A stretch of DNA of 20,557 nucleotides, taken from NCBI GenBank assembly GCA_964392385.1, contig CAYMPR010000017.1, positions 1-20,557 on the forward strand. Reading direction: 5' to 3'. This document shows, piece after piece, positions 1 to 12,000 of the stretch. Each line of letters opens with the position of its first letter. Position 1 is the first letter of the stretch. Position numbers and translations under genes: made by a program. Source of the stretch: MWEH01 sp964392385 (GTDB lineage Bacteria; Bacillota; Clostridia; Christensenellales; DTU072). Below the pieces are notes generated by a model. That model was given only the letters and a program-made list of their open reading frames with translations. It was not told the DNA's origin and ran no database searches.

Positions 1-2
1 AT

Positions 3-3000
3 TATGATTTAAGTGGACAGAGTTCAACCAATAGTTTCACCATCGGAAAACGCCAAATTACTTTAAATTGGACTAGTTCTTCTCCATATATATATAGGTA
101 TGGGACTGAGCAAGGATCCTCCCTCCAAGTAAGTGGAATTTATCCCAATGCCTCTAGGGCAGGTGGATATGATGAAATTATGTTTTCTCTGAGCATTACC
201 GGGACCCTTACCACCAATGATTTAAGTACTCAACCCATCCTTCAAAACAATTATTCGTATTATTTTGAAGCTGTTAACGCGGGTACATATTCAATAGTGG
301 TTTCAGCCTCATTGCTTGGACAAGATAGTCAAAACTATGAGGTTCCTGCAGCAGCTCTTAGTAGAACCTCTACTTTTATTATTAATCAAAAAGGTATCGT
401 TGTGGATTCTTGGTATGTTAGCTCATTTACACCTTCTGGGTCAAATACAGCTTATGTTGACCACACTTCCTTCACATATAACGGAGTAAATCAAACAATA
501 GTAGCAGGATATCAGGATGGGGGAGCTACAGATTTGGATGGTAAAGTATACAGCGCAGATACGATTACATTTGTTTATACTACTGGAACAAATCTAAATA
601 TACAAAAGAATGCGGCAACATATTCATCTACGGCAACCATGAATTCTTCTACACCGAGCTCAAATTACTATATTACTTCGGGAGCAACTAAAGAATGGAA
701 GATTAATCCTCTCGCGGTAAATGTAAGCTGGGCAGGAGATGCATTAGCGAGCTGGACTCTTGACTCGGGAACACTTTACGTAACCTACGATAGTCAATCT
801 CATAATGTTATAGCTACAGTTAATAATCGCTACGGGGCTGATGTTTTGACAATAACCTATTCGGGGGACATAAATAAGACAAACGCTGGAACTTATTCTA
901 CTTCAGTAAGTGGAGTAGGTAATTCCAACTATACCTTGACTGGTGGAAGTGGGTTAAGCCAAGGATGGGAGATAGAGAAGAGACAACTGACAGCTTCTTG
1001 GGATGCCCTTTCTTCCGCTGTTTATAACGGAACTGAACAAGGACCAAACATAACGATTTCAAACATTGTGACATCAGATGCTTCAACCTTTACAGTTGCT
1101 GGCTCAAGTGCAAGCTTCAATGGTAGTATTGTGAGTGGCGGTGGAATCAGCGGAACCTATCCTTCCTTTTCTTTAACCTCTGCGACAGATGCTTCAACAC
1201 TGATTGCTAAGTTTGCTGCACAAAATTATGGGACATATACCGCTGAGCTAGGTCTGAGTGCTGCTACTGCCTTGAATTATACTATCTCTGGAACATTAGA
1301 AAAAACATGGTCAATAACAAAGAAATTAATTAGTTTAGTTTGGACAAATAATTCACCATTTACATATAACAGTTCAAATCAAGGTGTTAATTTGACAGTT
1401 TCAGGTATTTATGCCTTAGATGAGACAGTTGATAGGTATATCGAATTCGCTCTTACAGTAGTAGGAACAGTAACTCTGCTTGGTTCTCAGTTAGTCTCTG
1501 GCAATAAGAAATTTGTTAATGGGTCATATGATTTGTATGGAAAAAATGCAGATTCGTATTCAGTATTAATTTCTGCTACTTTAGGTGGTCCGTCTGCAGC
1601 CAACTATTCCTTGCCATCTTCTGAAGCAGGGAGAAAAGCAGACTTTGTTATCAATAAGAAAAATGTGGCTATTACTGATTGGTATGTAGAATCTTTTGAT
1701 GTTGACAATCCTGGCTCGAACGTTGCATATAACTCATCTTCTTTTGTGTATGATAATACTGACAAAACAATTGTTGCAGGGTTTTCTGCCGGAGCTTCAT
1801 TGAGTTCTGATGGGAAAGTGTATGATTCTGATAAGAACAGTATTGCTTTCACTTACAGCCCTACAAATATAAGAAGAAATGCTGGGTCATACTCCTCCAC
1901 TGTTAGTATGGCAGCTGATAGTATAAGCAGCAATTATCAGGTTTCTTCAAATGGAACGAAGAACTGGGTAATTGGTCAAAAAACGTTATCTGTGAGTTTT
2001 GCTGGAAGTGCTTCATACACTTACAATGGAAATGCACAGGGAGTAACAGTATCAGTTTCAGGGATAGCTTCGGGAGATACGGGAGTAAGATTAACCGTAT
2101 CTAATTCTGTTATGGACAACGTAGGCTTTACTAGTTCTACATACTTATCAAATACAAGTTATGTATTCTCTGCCATAAATGCGGGTAGTTATTATGTTGA
2201 TATTACTGCAATTGTGGATAGCAACGGGAATACAGGAGCAACGTGCAACTATACTGCTGATTTACCTTTTGAACATGATTGGGTAATAAATCAATTGGCT
2301 GTTTCTTTGACTTGGGGAGTTACCGAGTTTGAGTACAATGCAACTACCCAAGGAGTTTCTCTCCCGAGCATTTCAAATCTGATTTCTCCCGATATAGTTA
2401 CTCTTTCTTGGAATGACTCAGCTCCTGATTATGTTCATTCTGCTACAAACAAAGGAATATATACTGCGAGGCTTTCCGGAACATTGGGAGGCGCGTCTGC
2501 TGGAAACTATTCTATATCCGCTGGGCAACTCACAAAGACATGGGAGATAACCGCATGCCTAATTCATGTGAGTTGGGGAACAACTCTGTTTACATATAAT
2601 GGAACAAAACAAGGAGTTGAAGTAACTTTAGGAAATATTATAGAGGATGATGCAATTACTTTCTTAGTTGATGTTACTGATGGATATTTAGGCACGACTT
2701 TCTATGATGTTGAATATTCAGGATATTTGTACGATACGGCAAACGGCAGAGACACATATAAAATTCTATTTGACGAATATTATAACGGAGTATCTACTGT
2801 TGATATAATAAATGCCGCAGAATATACTGCTCAGCTTGCTGGTCTGTCCGGAACTGATGGTTTGAATTACGAATATCGTATTAGTGATGCAGATTATTCT
2901 GATTACACTATTGAAAGCAGGGAGGTGACTCTCTCGTTTAGTGAGAAGTACACAACTGGAAGTAGAATCTCCGCATACAATTATACTTATGATGGTACTT

Positions 3001-6000
3001 TGCAGGGAGCTGTTTTGACCCTTGGAAATATTGTGTCTGGGGAATTAATAAGTTTTGAAATGTCCTTCACGGGGAATAGTTCTAAGAAGTATATGGATTC
3101 AACCTTTTCTACAACTCATCCTTCTAATATAGTAGATGGAGATGGTGTTGGAACGTCAGACATGATTGGTTTAGCCGGTAAGGATTACGGTACATTTGTT
3201 CCTGGAATAATGGCAGTTATTGATACGAATAGTAATAGTAGCGCGGTAAAAGGAAATTATTCACTCCCATCCTCAGGAAGATCACAAACTTTTTATGTTC
3301 AAAAACGAACAGTGGGGATTAGTTGGCCAGGGACAACAGCATTGACATATAACGGAAATATTCAGTCTTTAGTAGCAACTGCGACAAATCTGGTATCAGG
3401 AGATACTGTTACTTTCTCCTACGACAATACACTCGGACTTAGTGGCGGACGAGTCTTGGCTAATTCTGCAACAAATGTAGATGAGTATTTAGCTTCTATA
3501 ACAGGATTTGTTCTTAATCCTGCATCCAATTATTCCCTTCCGGGGTCAGATCTTACTTGTAATTGGCAAATTGATCCTAGAATTGTTGATTTATCTTGGC
3601 CTGCAGGAGTTACTTTTACTTATGATGGAACTAATCATGAGGTCAAAGCAACGATTTCAAATATTGCTGGAACAGATACTGTGTCCCCGAGTTATACAGA
3701 AACGGGAACAACGGTAATTGAATCAACCACATACCAGAATAAATCCTCTGCAACAAATGCTGACGATTACTTGTCTATAGTAAGTGGACTAAACAATAAT
3801 GCGCTTGGTAATTATAGGCTCCCAATTAACACCGGTGGGGTTGATCCTGCGGAAGATGCATTATATGCAAAACTGGTGAAAATTTGGAAAATCAACAAGA
3901 GAACGGTATCATTTTTATTTGGAAGTGGCAGTTTCACTTATGATGCAACTGCTAAAGGAATAGATGTCACTTTTAGCAATCTGGTCGCAACCGATACATC
4001 AGCAAATAATATTGGATTAACAGTAAGAGTTGATTCTGTATTGGGAGGAGCAGGGACACCATATTCGGTAACCACTTCTGGGGCCACAACCTCATATGCC
4101 CATTCAGTCCAAAAAGTAAACGCTGATACTTATACTATATATGTTACTGGTGTGACTAGCACAAACTACACTTTATCTCCAGATAGTGGGCAGTTTATTA
4201 TTGAAAAAGCTACACTTGCTATAGGGTACAGCGAAGTATATACCACGGGTATGAGATTAAGTGAATACAATTACACTTATTCTAAATCTGGTCAAGGAAC
4301 GCAAGTGACTGTTTCGGGCATATACCAAACTCTAGGAGTATATGATTCAATAACCATCTCTGTGACCTACTCTATTGCAGGAGGTGGAACAACTACCGGA
4401 ACACTATCAAATTCGGGAGCCGCTACCGCAGTTGGAAGTTATAGCATGGTTGAAGCAAGAGCTCTGCAATATTCAGTCTCTCTCGATAGCGTCAATAATT
4501 CTAATTACGCACTTGCTTCAAATGATGAAAAAAATTGGACTATAAGTCCGAAGGAAATAGCTGTTGATTGGAATATTAACGGGACGTCTAATCCTTATCT
4601 GACTGCTTTTACCTACAACGGTGCATCTCAAGGAGTTGTAGCAATCCCAGCGATAACGGGGATTACTGCGGGAACTTCAGGTGCGGGGGTTTATTCGGGT
4701 GATTCAATTAGTATGGTGTATACAGGAACTCGTACCGCGACAAACGCTGGGTCTTATAGCGTTACAGCGAATACCTCGACATCCTCCCCTAGTTCAAATT
4801 ACGTATTGAGTCTTGCCACAAAATCCATATCTTGGGACATCAATCCTTTAACTGCAACGCTTTCTTGGTCGGGGGCTTCTGCAGGTAATTGGGATGGGCT
4901 TTCCGTTGTTTACGATGGTACCCAGCATAATGTTCAAGTCAGTGTATCCAATAAGTGTGGAACAGATTCATTTGTATTTGTTTATTCAGGAGATGTTAAT
5001 AAAACACTGGCCAACATAGGGCTGAGTTCATACAACACCGAAGTGACTGCTTTAGGCAATGCAAACTATACTTTATCAGGCTCGATAGATACGGATACCG
5101 ATTGGTATATTGCAAAGAGAGTAGTAAGCGTTGGTTGGGCGGGAAGTACACAATATGTATACAATGGCGGGAATCAAGGCGTGACTCTTACTTTAGGCAA
5201 TATTATAGCCGATGATTCAGTCGAATTTGAAGTCGAAACTTTGATTACTGGAAGTGCAGATAATATAACTTGCTCCATTACATCTGGAGGCTCAGTTCTT
5301 TCAGATATGAATATTCCCCCAACATACACAATAACTAATTCAGTTGGATCTTCCTCCACCATTGCAGTTTTTAGGGCTAAATTGTATGGTACATACGAAA
5401 TATCATCCATAGCAATTACTTCAAACGATAATTACACACTTTTAGGAGAGGATACTGATTTTGAATGGGTTATTGGAAAGAGAAAAATAAACATAAACTG
5501 GGCACATATCGGATCTGACCCGCATATTTATAACACTACCGAGATGGGAGTTAGCATGTATATCACTGGATTATATGCCAATGTAACTAGAGCTGGTGGG
5601 TACGATGAAATTATATTTACCACTCAAATCAGCGGAACTCTCACTACAAATGATATAAATAGCGGGGTGACAATTTTAGAAAACAGCAATGATTATTATT
5701 TTAAAGGAAAGAATGCAGGGACTTATTCGATTACAATTTCTGAAACTCTAACTGGGCAAGATAGCGTTAACTACGAAATTGAACCCACTAGTACCAAGAC
5801 TTTCGGCTTTACAATTAATAAGAAATCAATAGATTTAATTGCTGGATGGTTTTCAGGAACTTGGATATATGGGGGATCTAATACCGCTTATTCTGCTTTT
5901 ACATATGATAATACAAACAAGACCGTATCAGCTGGGTTCACCGCAGGAGCAGCCTCTGATTCGGATGGATTGGTTTATAGTGTGGATGCAGCTTCTGTAG

Positions 6001-9000
6001 AATTTGATTATTCCACAGGAACTGACTTAAATATTCAAAAGAATGCAGGATCTTATACATCTACAGCAACTACTAAGACATCGGGACTTAGTAACAATTA
6101 CGTAGTTTCTACTAACGGAACTCTTTCAGGATGGGTCATCAATAAAGCCCTTATCAACGTCACTTGGACAGGTTCAGGATCGGATTACATTTATAATGGA
6201 CAAGATCAAGGAATCCAGGCAAATATATCTGGAATTGCGACTTTAGATTCTATTAAGCTAACTACTTCTCTAACTGGTTCATTCACTGTTGAAGGATTCA
6301 ATTCTTCAAGCACTCTCACAACTAATGGAGCATATAATTTTAAAGCACTGAATGCATTTTATTCAACAGGAGTACTTGCAGATTATGAAGTATCAATTAG
6401 TGTTGTTACTGACTCTAACGGAAATTCAAGTTCAGGGGCTGATTGTAATTATTCTATTTCATCTACCACTGGGGATTTCACTATTGACCGTCTCCCTATA
6501 TCTTTAACATGGGGTACATTAAGCTTTGAATATAATGGATCCGTTCAATCAGTTAGTCTTCCAAATGTTTCTAACTTAATATCAGGTGATTTGCTTACTT
6601 TGTCGTGGGATGCTTCTTCAGTTCATTCGGCAACAAATGCAGATACATATTCTGCAATTGTATCTTCCCTTCTTGGAGGAGCTAGCGCAGACAATTATAC
6701 TACAAATTTAGTTGATCTTTCTGAAGATTGGGTAATTGCTAAAAAGACTTTGATCCTGTCGTGGGCTAACGACATTACAGGAACTCCTGCTGGCGGAGAT
6801 TACAAATATTATTATACCGGAAGTTTAGTAGGTGCTATTGCATCAGTGTCTGGATTAGTTTCAGGTGATTCGGTAACCTTTGATTATACTAACTCAGGGT
6901 ATTGGGCTGGGGCGGGACGCCATAATTATAGCACTTCAGGAACTACATCGGTGAGTAGCTCAACTCCCACATGGAATTATAAGTCTATTGATTCGGCGGA
7001 ACTAACCTCTCCTAATTATTACGCAGTAACAATTTCCGGCCTAAATGCGATAGCAGTTGATGAGAGTTCAAACTATATTATTTCAGTTGGAAGTACTTTG
7101 ACAAGAAGTTGGGAAATATTTAGAAAGCAAATAGGGATATCATGGTCGGACTTTGGAACATTCGATTCTCCGAATATTGCCATTTATGATGGAGATGAAC
7201 ATGGAAAGACCCTATCTGTTAGTGGAATTGTGTCAGGGGATACTTTGAATGTTTCTTATACTTCATCGGGAACTTTTCTTACTGATCCCTCGTTGGCCTC
7301 TGGTGTAACCACATTAGATAATACCGACTATGATATTTATGCTGTAAACGTTAGGAGTGGAGCTTACTCAATTACTCTCAATACGTTAGGTGGAATCTCA
7401 AGCGGAAATTATAAATTACCTTCTTCGGGCCTTAACTCTTCCTTTACAATTGATCCATTACCAGTAAGTATTTCTTGGGCAACAGATACAAAAGCTGCGC
7501 AAGGTGCAGAAGTGTTTGTTGGCTTTGACACCATTTATTGCGGAATTGAAAGATTTGTTATAGCGTCTGTTTCCAATATAGTTTCTGGAGATGTTGTAAG
7601 TTATATATATTCTGGGACTAGAGTTGCAACAAATGCCTCAACTTCTGATTACACCGTTTCGGTTTCTGGGTTGACTGGGGCCAATTCGTCAAATTACACA
7701 TTGACTGGAGCAACCGGGTCCCTTACCCAAGACTGGTCGATTTCCAAGAGAACAATTACCCTCGCTTTGGACTATTCTGATGGGGATGTAAGATATGATG
7801 GGACGGGCGTTAGCGTTGGAGTTGGAGCATATGATATAGAGGTTCTTGAGAACAACAAAGTAATTGGGGACAGTATTTCTTACAATGCAAGTACATACTC
7901 TGATTCCTTTGGAGGATCATATTCAACCACTCAATTTATTAATGTAGGACAGTATTATGTCCAAGTAAATCCTGTTCTAAATTCAGGAATCGGATTAAAC
8001 TATCAGCTTTCATCCACAGATCCATTGACGTTTAAAATTATGCCAAGAATCATCTCTGGGTCATCTTTGGAATGGTTATACTATACATATAATTCCTCTT
8101 TAGGGACAAGTAGTGCGACTTCTCCGTATACCTGGGGAGACCCAAAATCATTTGTTTCTTCGGTGACCTACCACAATTTTGAAATAGATGGAAGCGTAGA
8201 TTCCGTTTTGGACGATGAACTTACAAATGGGGATGTTTATTTAAACGTTGCCAATTACTTCGGACTGTGTACTTGTGGCCTTAATTCGACATCTTTTAGT
8301 TCTATCCCATCGGGTAAATCGTATTATTCCGATCAAGCCCTTCAGAGCCTTGTTGGAACCTTAAGTTTATCTCACGAAATAGTTCATATTAACTCAACGT
8401 ACTCATCTTTTGTTGGAGATGGTACCGATGGAATCTTAGGGCAAACATATTACATCGCGACTTCAGATGCATCATTAGGAGTACATAGAAACGACCAGTG
8501 GCCGGCAGACCACAATAATCCAAACCCAGCAACTCTTCCCACTAGTGGCCCTCAACATGCAGGAAAATATTGGTTGGTTCTTGAAATAGATGGAACAAAT
8601 GCTGCTAATTATGTTTTTGATAACTTGGATGTTGGTTATTCTAACTCAACATATTTCTACGATGATATTAACGGTTATTATCTAAAATTCCCTCAAATAA
8701 CTCCGGATACATCGGTAACCCCAGTACTGCCCGAATTAACTAGCACTGATCCAATTCTTGGAACTCTAAAAATTAGATATGTCCTTACATTTACCATAAG
8801 TCAGATTACTACTGGATTTACTCCAGGTTCAAATCCCACAGAATACTCAGAAACCTTTAACGGAGAAGGATATGACCCGTCTCCAACATTTACAGGTATT
8901 CCCGATTCAGACATAATTGTTGAAATAACAGACGGTATTAATACTCCATATACTGTAAGCTATGCCAATTATAAGGCAAATGGCATTAGAAACTCTGGTT

Positions 9001-12000
9001 TATATCGTATCGATTTTTATGACATCTCTTCTGGAGGAGGCAGTTCAGACTGTGATACTGCCAATGGAACTTATACAAGTGTGGCCTATACTCTTACGAT
9101 TCTGCCTAAAGTGATTTTCATTAATTCTTCTGGAATATACGGAACCTTAACAAAAGTTTACGATGGTACAAATTCGTATACGGGTTGGACTAGCCCCTCT
9201 TATGTTTCCTCGGCATTATCCGAATTTAACGATGGTAAGTTTATAACAGGCACAGATATTTCATTGTATTCAATATATAACAGTGAAAATGTAGCTACAG
9301 CAACAAACGTTACCTTTGGGTTAACTGGCTCAGACTCTGAGAACTATGTGCTACATACAACCGAAATCTATGGTTCTTTGGGCACAGGTGTTTTGTATTA
9401 TAGTGATGATACTTTGACTACGTCTGTGGGAACTACGACTGTTTCCCACGATATTTCTTATCTTGGGATAGACTATGGCTCTTTTGACGGAGATGGGACG
9501 GATGGGACGCTTGGAATAACATATTACTTTGATCCTTCTAATTACGAATCTTCAGTGTATTTTGGAGAATATGTTTCTGTTGTTCAAAGTGGGGTTACTT
9601 TCTATTCGGATAATTTGCTTACGCTTACTGAGGGAACATTAACAACCCTTCATAATGTAACTTTTGTGGACTCTTTATGTTGTTCTTTTGTTGGTGATGG
9701 GACAGATGGAACGTTAGGAATTACATATTATGTAGCGACAGATGACTGTTTAATGGTTTATTCGATGGATTATCCCAATAATCCTTCAATTTCGGCAAAT
9801 ATTACTGAAAGAATACTTGGGATTACATGGACAGCACAAACTACTTACACATATGATTCTTCTTCCCATACGGTGGAACCGACATTTACAAATATTGCGT
9901 TAAGAGATACAGGCAACATTTCTCCATCTACAAGTGGAACGACAACTGCGACATCCGCAGGAGATTATGAAGTCACAGTAATTGGAATTAATGGCGCTAT
10001 GGCTGACAATTACCTCTTGCCTGCAAGCGGATTAATTCAAGCTTGGGCTATAGTAAAGAAGTTAATAACTTTAAGTTGGTCTGACATTGGTATCATGACC
10101 AATGATTCGGCAGTATATAATACCACTTCTTTTGGTAAGACGTTGTCTGTTTCAGGAGTTGTAACCGGAGATGATGTATATTTGACTGGGAGTATCGAAG
10201 GTGTCTTGTTGGTCTCTGATTTGACTTTTACTTTAGGCGTGTCTGGTGCTGTTAGCAACACCTCATATAATTTCAGCGACCAAAATGTGGGTGAGAGAGT
10301 TATATCAATTACTGGTCTTGGAACAAGCGGAGATAGTTTGAACTATGAACTTTCTTCTTCCTCGGCCGATTTTGAGATAACTAAAAAGGATATTACCATA
10401 ACTTGGGATAAAGATATTTTAGCTCCATCATGGACATCTTACTCAGTGGTTTATTCTAAACAATTAAGAGAAGTTATTCCGGAGTACACTACAGGTGCAT
10501 CTGGTTATTCTGATGGGTTGGTTTATACCACAGATGCTTCTAACTTGAGTTTGACCCCAACTCTTGCTCAAGCAACAGATGCAGGACAGTACACTGCAAC
10601 AGTTGTTTTAAGCGGAACTCAGGCAGGCAACTATAATATTTCTTCGGGAGCTTCTCAGGTATGGGAGATAACTAAAAAGAGTGTTTCCATAACCATCGAA
10701 TCTACTGACGCAAATCCTGCCAACTATCTGTTTACATATGATGGCCAAAATCATGGGGTAGAAATTTCCGCTTCAGGAATAATATCGGGTGATTCTGTTC
10801 AGTTTGAATACACTATTGGAGCAGGAGTATCCTTGTCAGGAAGCAATCCTTACCTTGCAGTTTCTAAGAACGCAGGCACCTACAGTATTTCTGTTGATGA
10901 TGTGGCTACTGGAACGATGAATTATTCTCTAAATTCGCCAGCTAGCCAGGGTTGGACGATAGATAAGAGAGAAATTACTTTCACTTGGACCAACTTATCA
11001 TTGGTATATAACGGTTCTAGCCAAACGGTTACCGCATCAATAACTAATACTGTTGTTGGCGATACTATAGGGCTTTCCTACGTTAATGATGCAACGTATC
11101 GAAATTCAGCAACACATGCAGGTAATTATACGGCTAAACTTGATTCTATAACTGGTGCTTCTGCATCAAATTATGAGTTTCCTGTACTAATTACTCAAGC
11201 TTGGAGCATATCTGCAAAACCTTTGACTTTCACATGGGTAGATTATAATGGGGCTTCTGATACGATAATTAATGTTATATATGATAGAACGTACTACGGA
11301 AAGACACTTACTGTTTCCGGGATTATTGGAGCTGACGTAGTTACGATGACTTTCTCCGCAACTGAAAATGTGTCTTCTACATTTACAAGTGGAAATCAAA
11401 TTGCAAATAGTACGCCTTATCATTTTTCAGCAATACTAGCCAGAGATGCGGGGTATGCTATAAGTATTACTGGAGTATCTAACTCTTATAATGACTATTC
11501 TTTGCCACAAACAGATACTTCGAGATCGTTTACGATTCAAAGAAAGACTGTGGGCGTTAGCTTTGATTATTCCTCTCCGTTTACTTATGACAGAAGTAAT
11601 CACACGGTTGAAGCTACTATTTCTCTTGTAGAGACCGGGGACACCGTGACATTCACATATGATGTTAGTGGGGCGATAGAATCAGGGAACATTTTGAATA
11701 TTACAGCAAAGAATGCGGGCTCATACAGATCGAAAATAATTTCTCTAGCTGGAGCAGATAACGCAAATTACAAACTTCCAGTCTCTGGAACTTATCAAGA
11801 TTGGGTTATTGACCAATTAACAGTTACTATTTCTTGGACAACAACTTTATCCTATGTTTACAACAGCTATCCAATCAGCATTGAAGCTTCTGTTACTAAC
11901 AAAGGGGATGATACCGTGGTATTAACCTTAAGAAATGATGGGGTTTTAGATGGTGGAAGGATGCAGTATTACACTGCGGTTAACGTTGGTTTATATAAAG

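Noticed and set aside
180..182. In-frame ATG as a possible start codon
   Set aside because: It lies in the middle of module a0, whose earlier strands are coded in frame from the left edge. The aligned module a' has Ile there, and no signal peptide follows.
898..1086. Short antisense ORF, with similar minus-strand ORFs at 1604-1852, 5174-5410, 10037-10261, 11187-11423, 12060-12260, 15833-16033 and 16422-16694
   Set aside because: All lie opposite the open + frame, are under 95 codons, have no recognisable product and are what a repetitive low-stop coding strand yields by chance.
3508..3717. 69-codon + strand ORF in another frame
   Set aside because: It overlaps modules of the giant protein whose motifs (NYSLPG, FTYDGTNHEV) are intact in the main frame. 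Its Leu/Ile-rich product is a shadow.
8373..8387. H-E-I-V-H, matching the HExxH zinc-protease pattern
   Set aside because: It lies in the first GDGTDG repeat, in a region that looks beta-rich. The aligned positions in the other two copies do not keep it, and no third ligand or protease fold is visible. Most likely chance.
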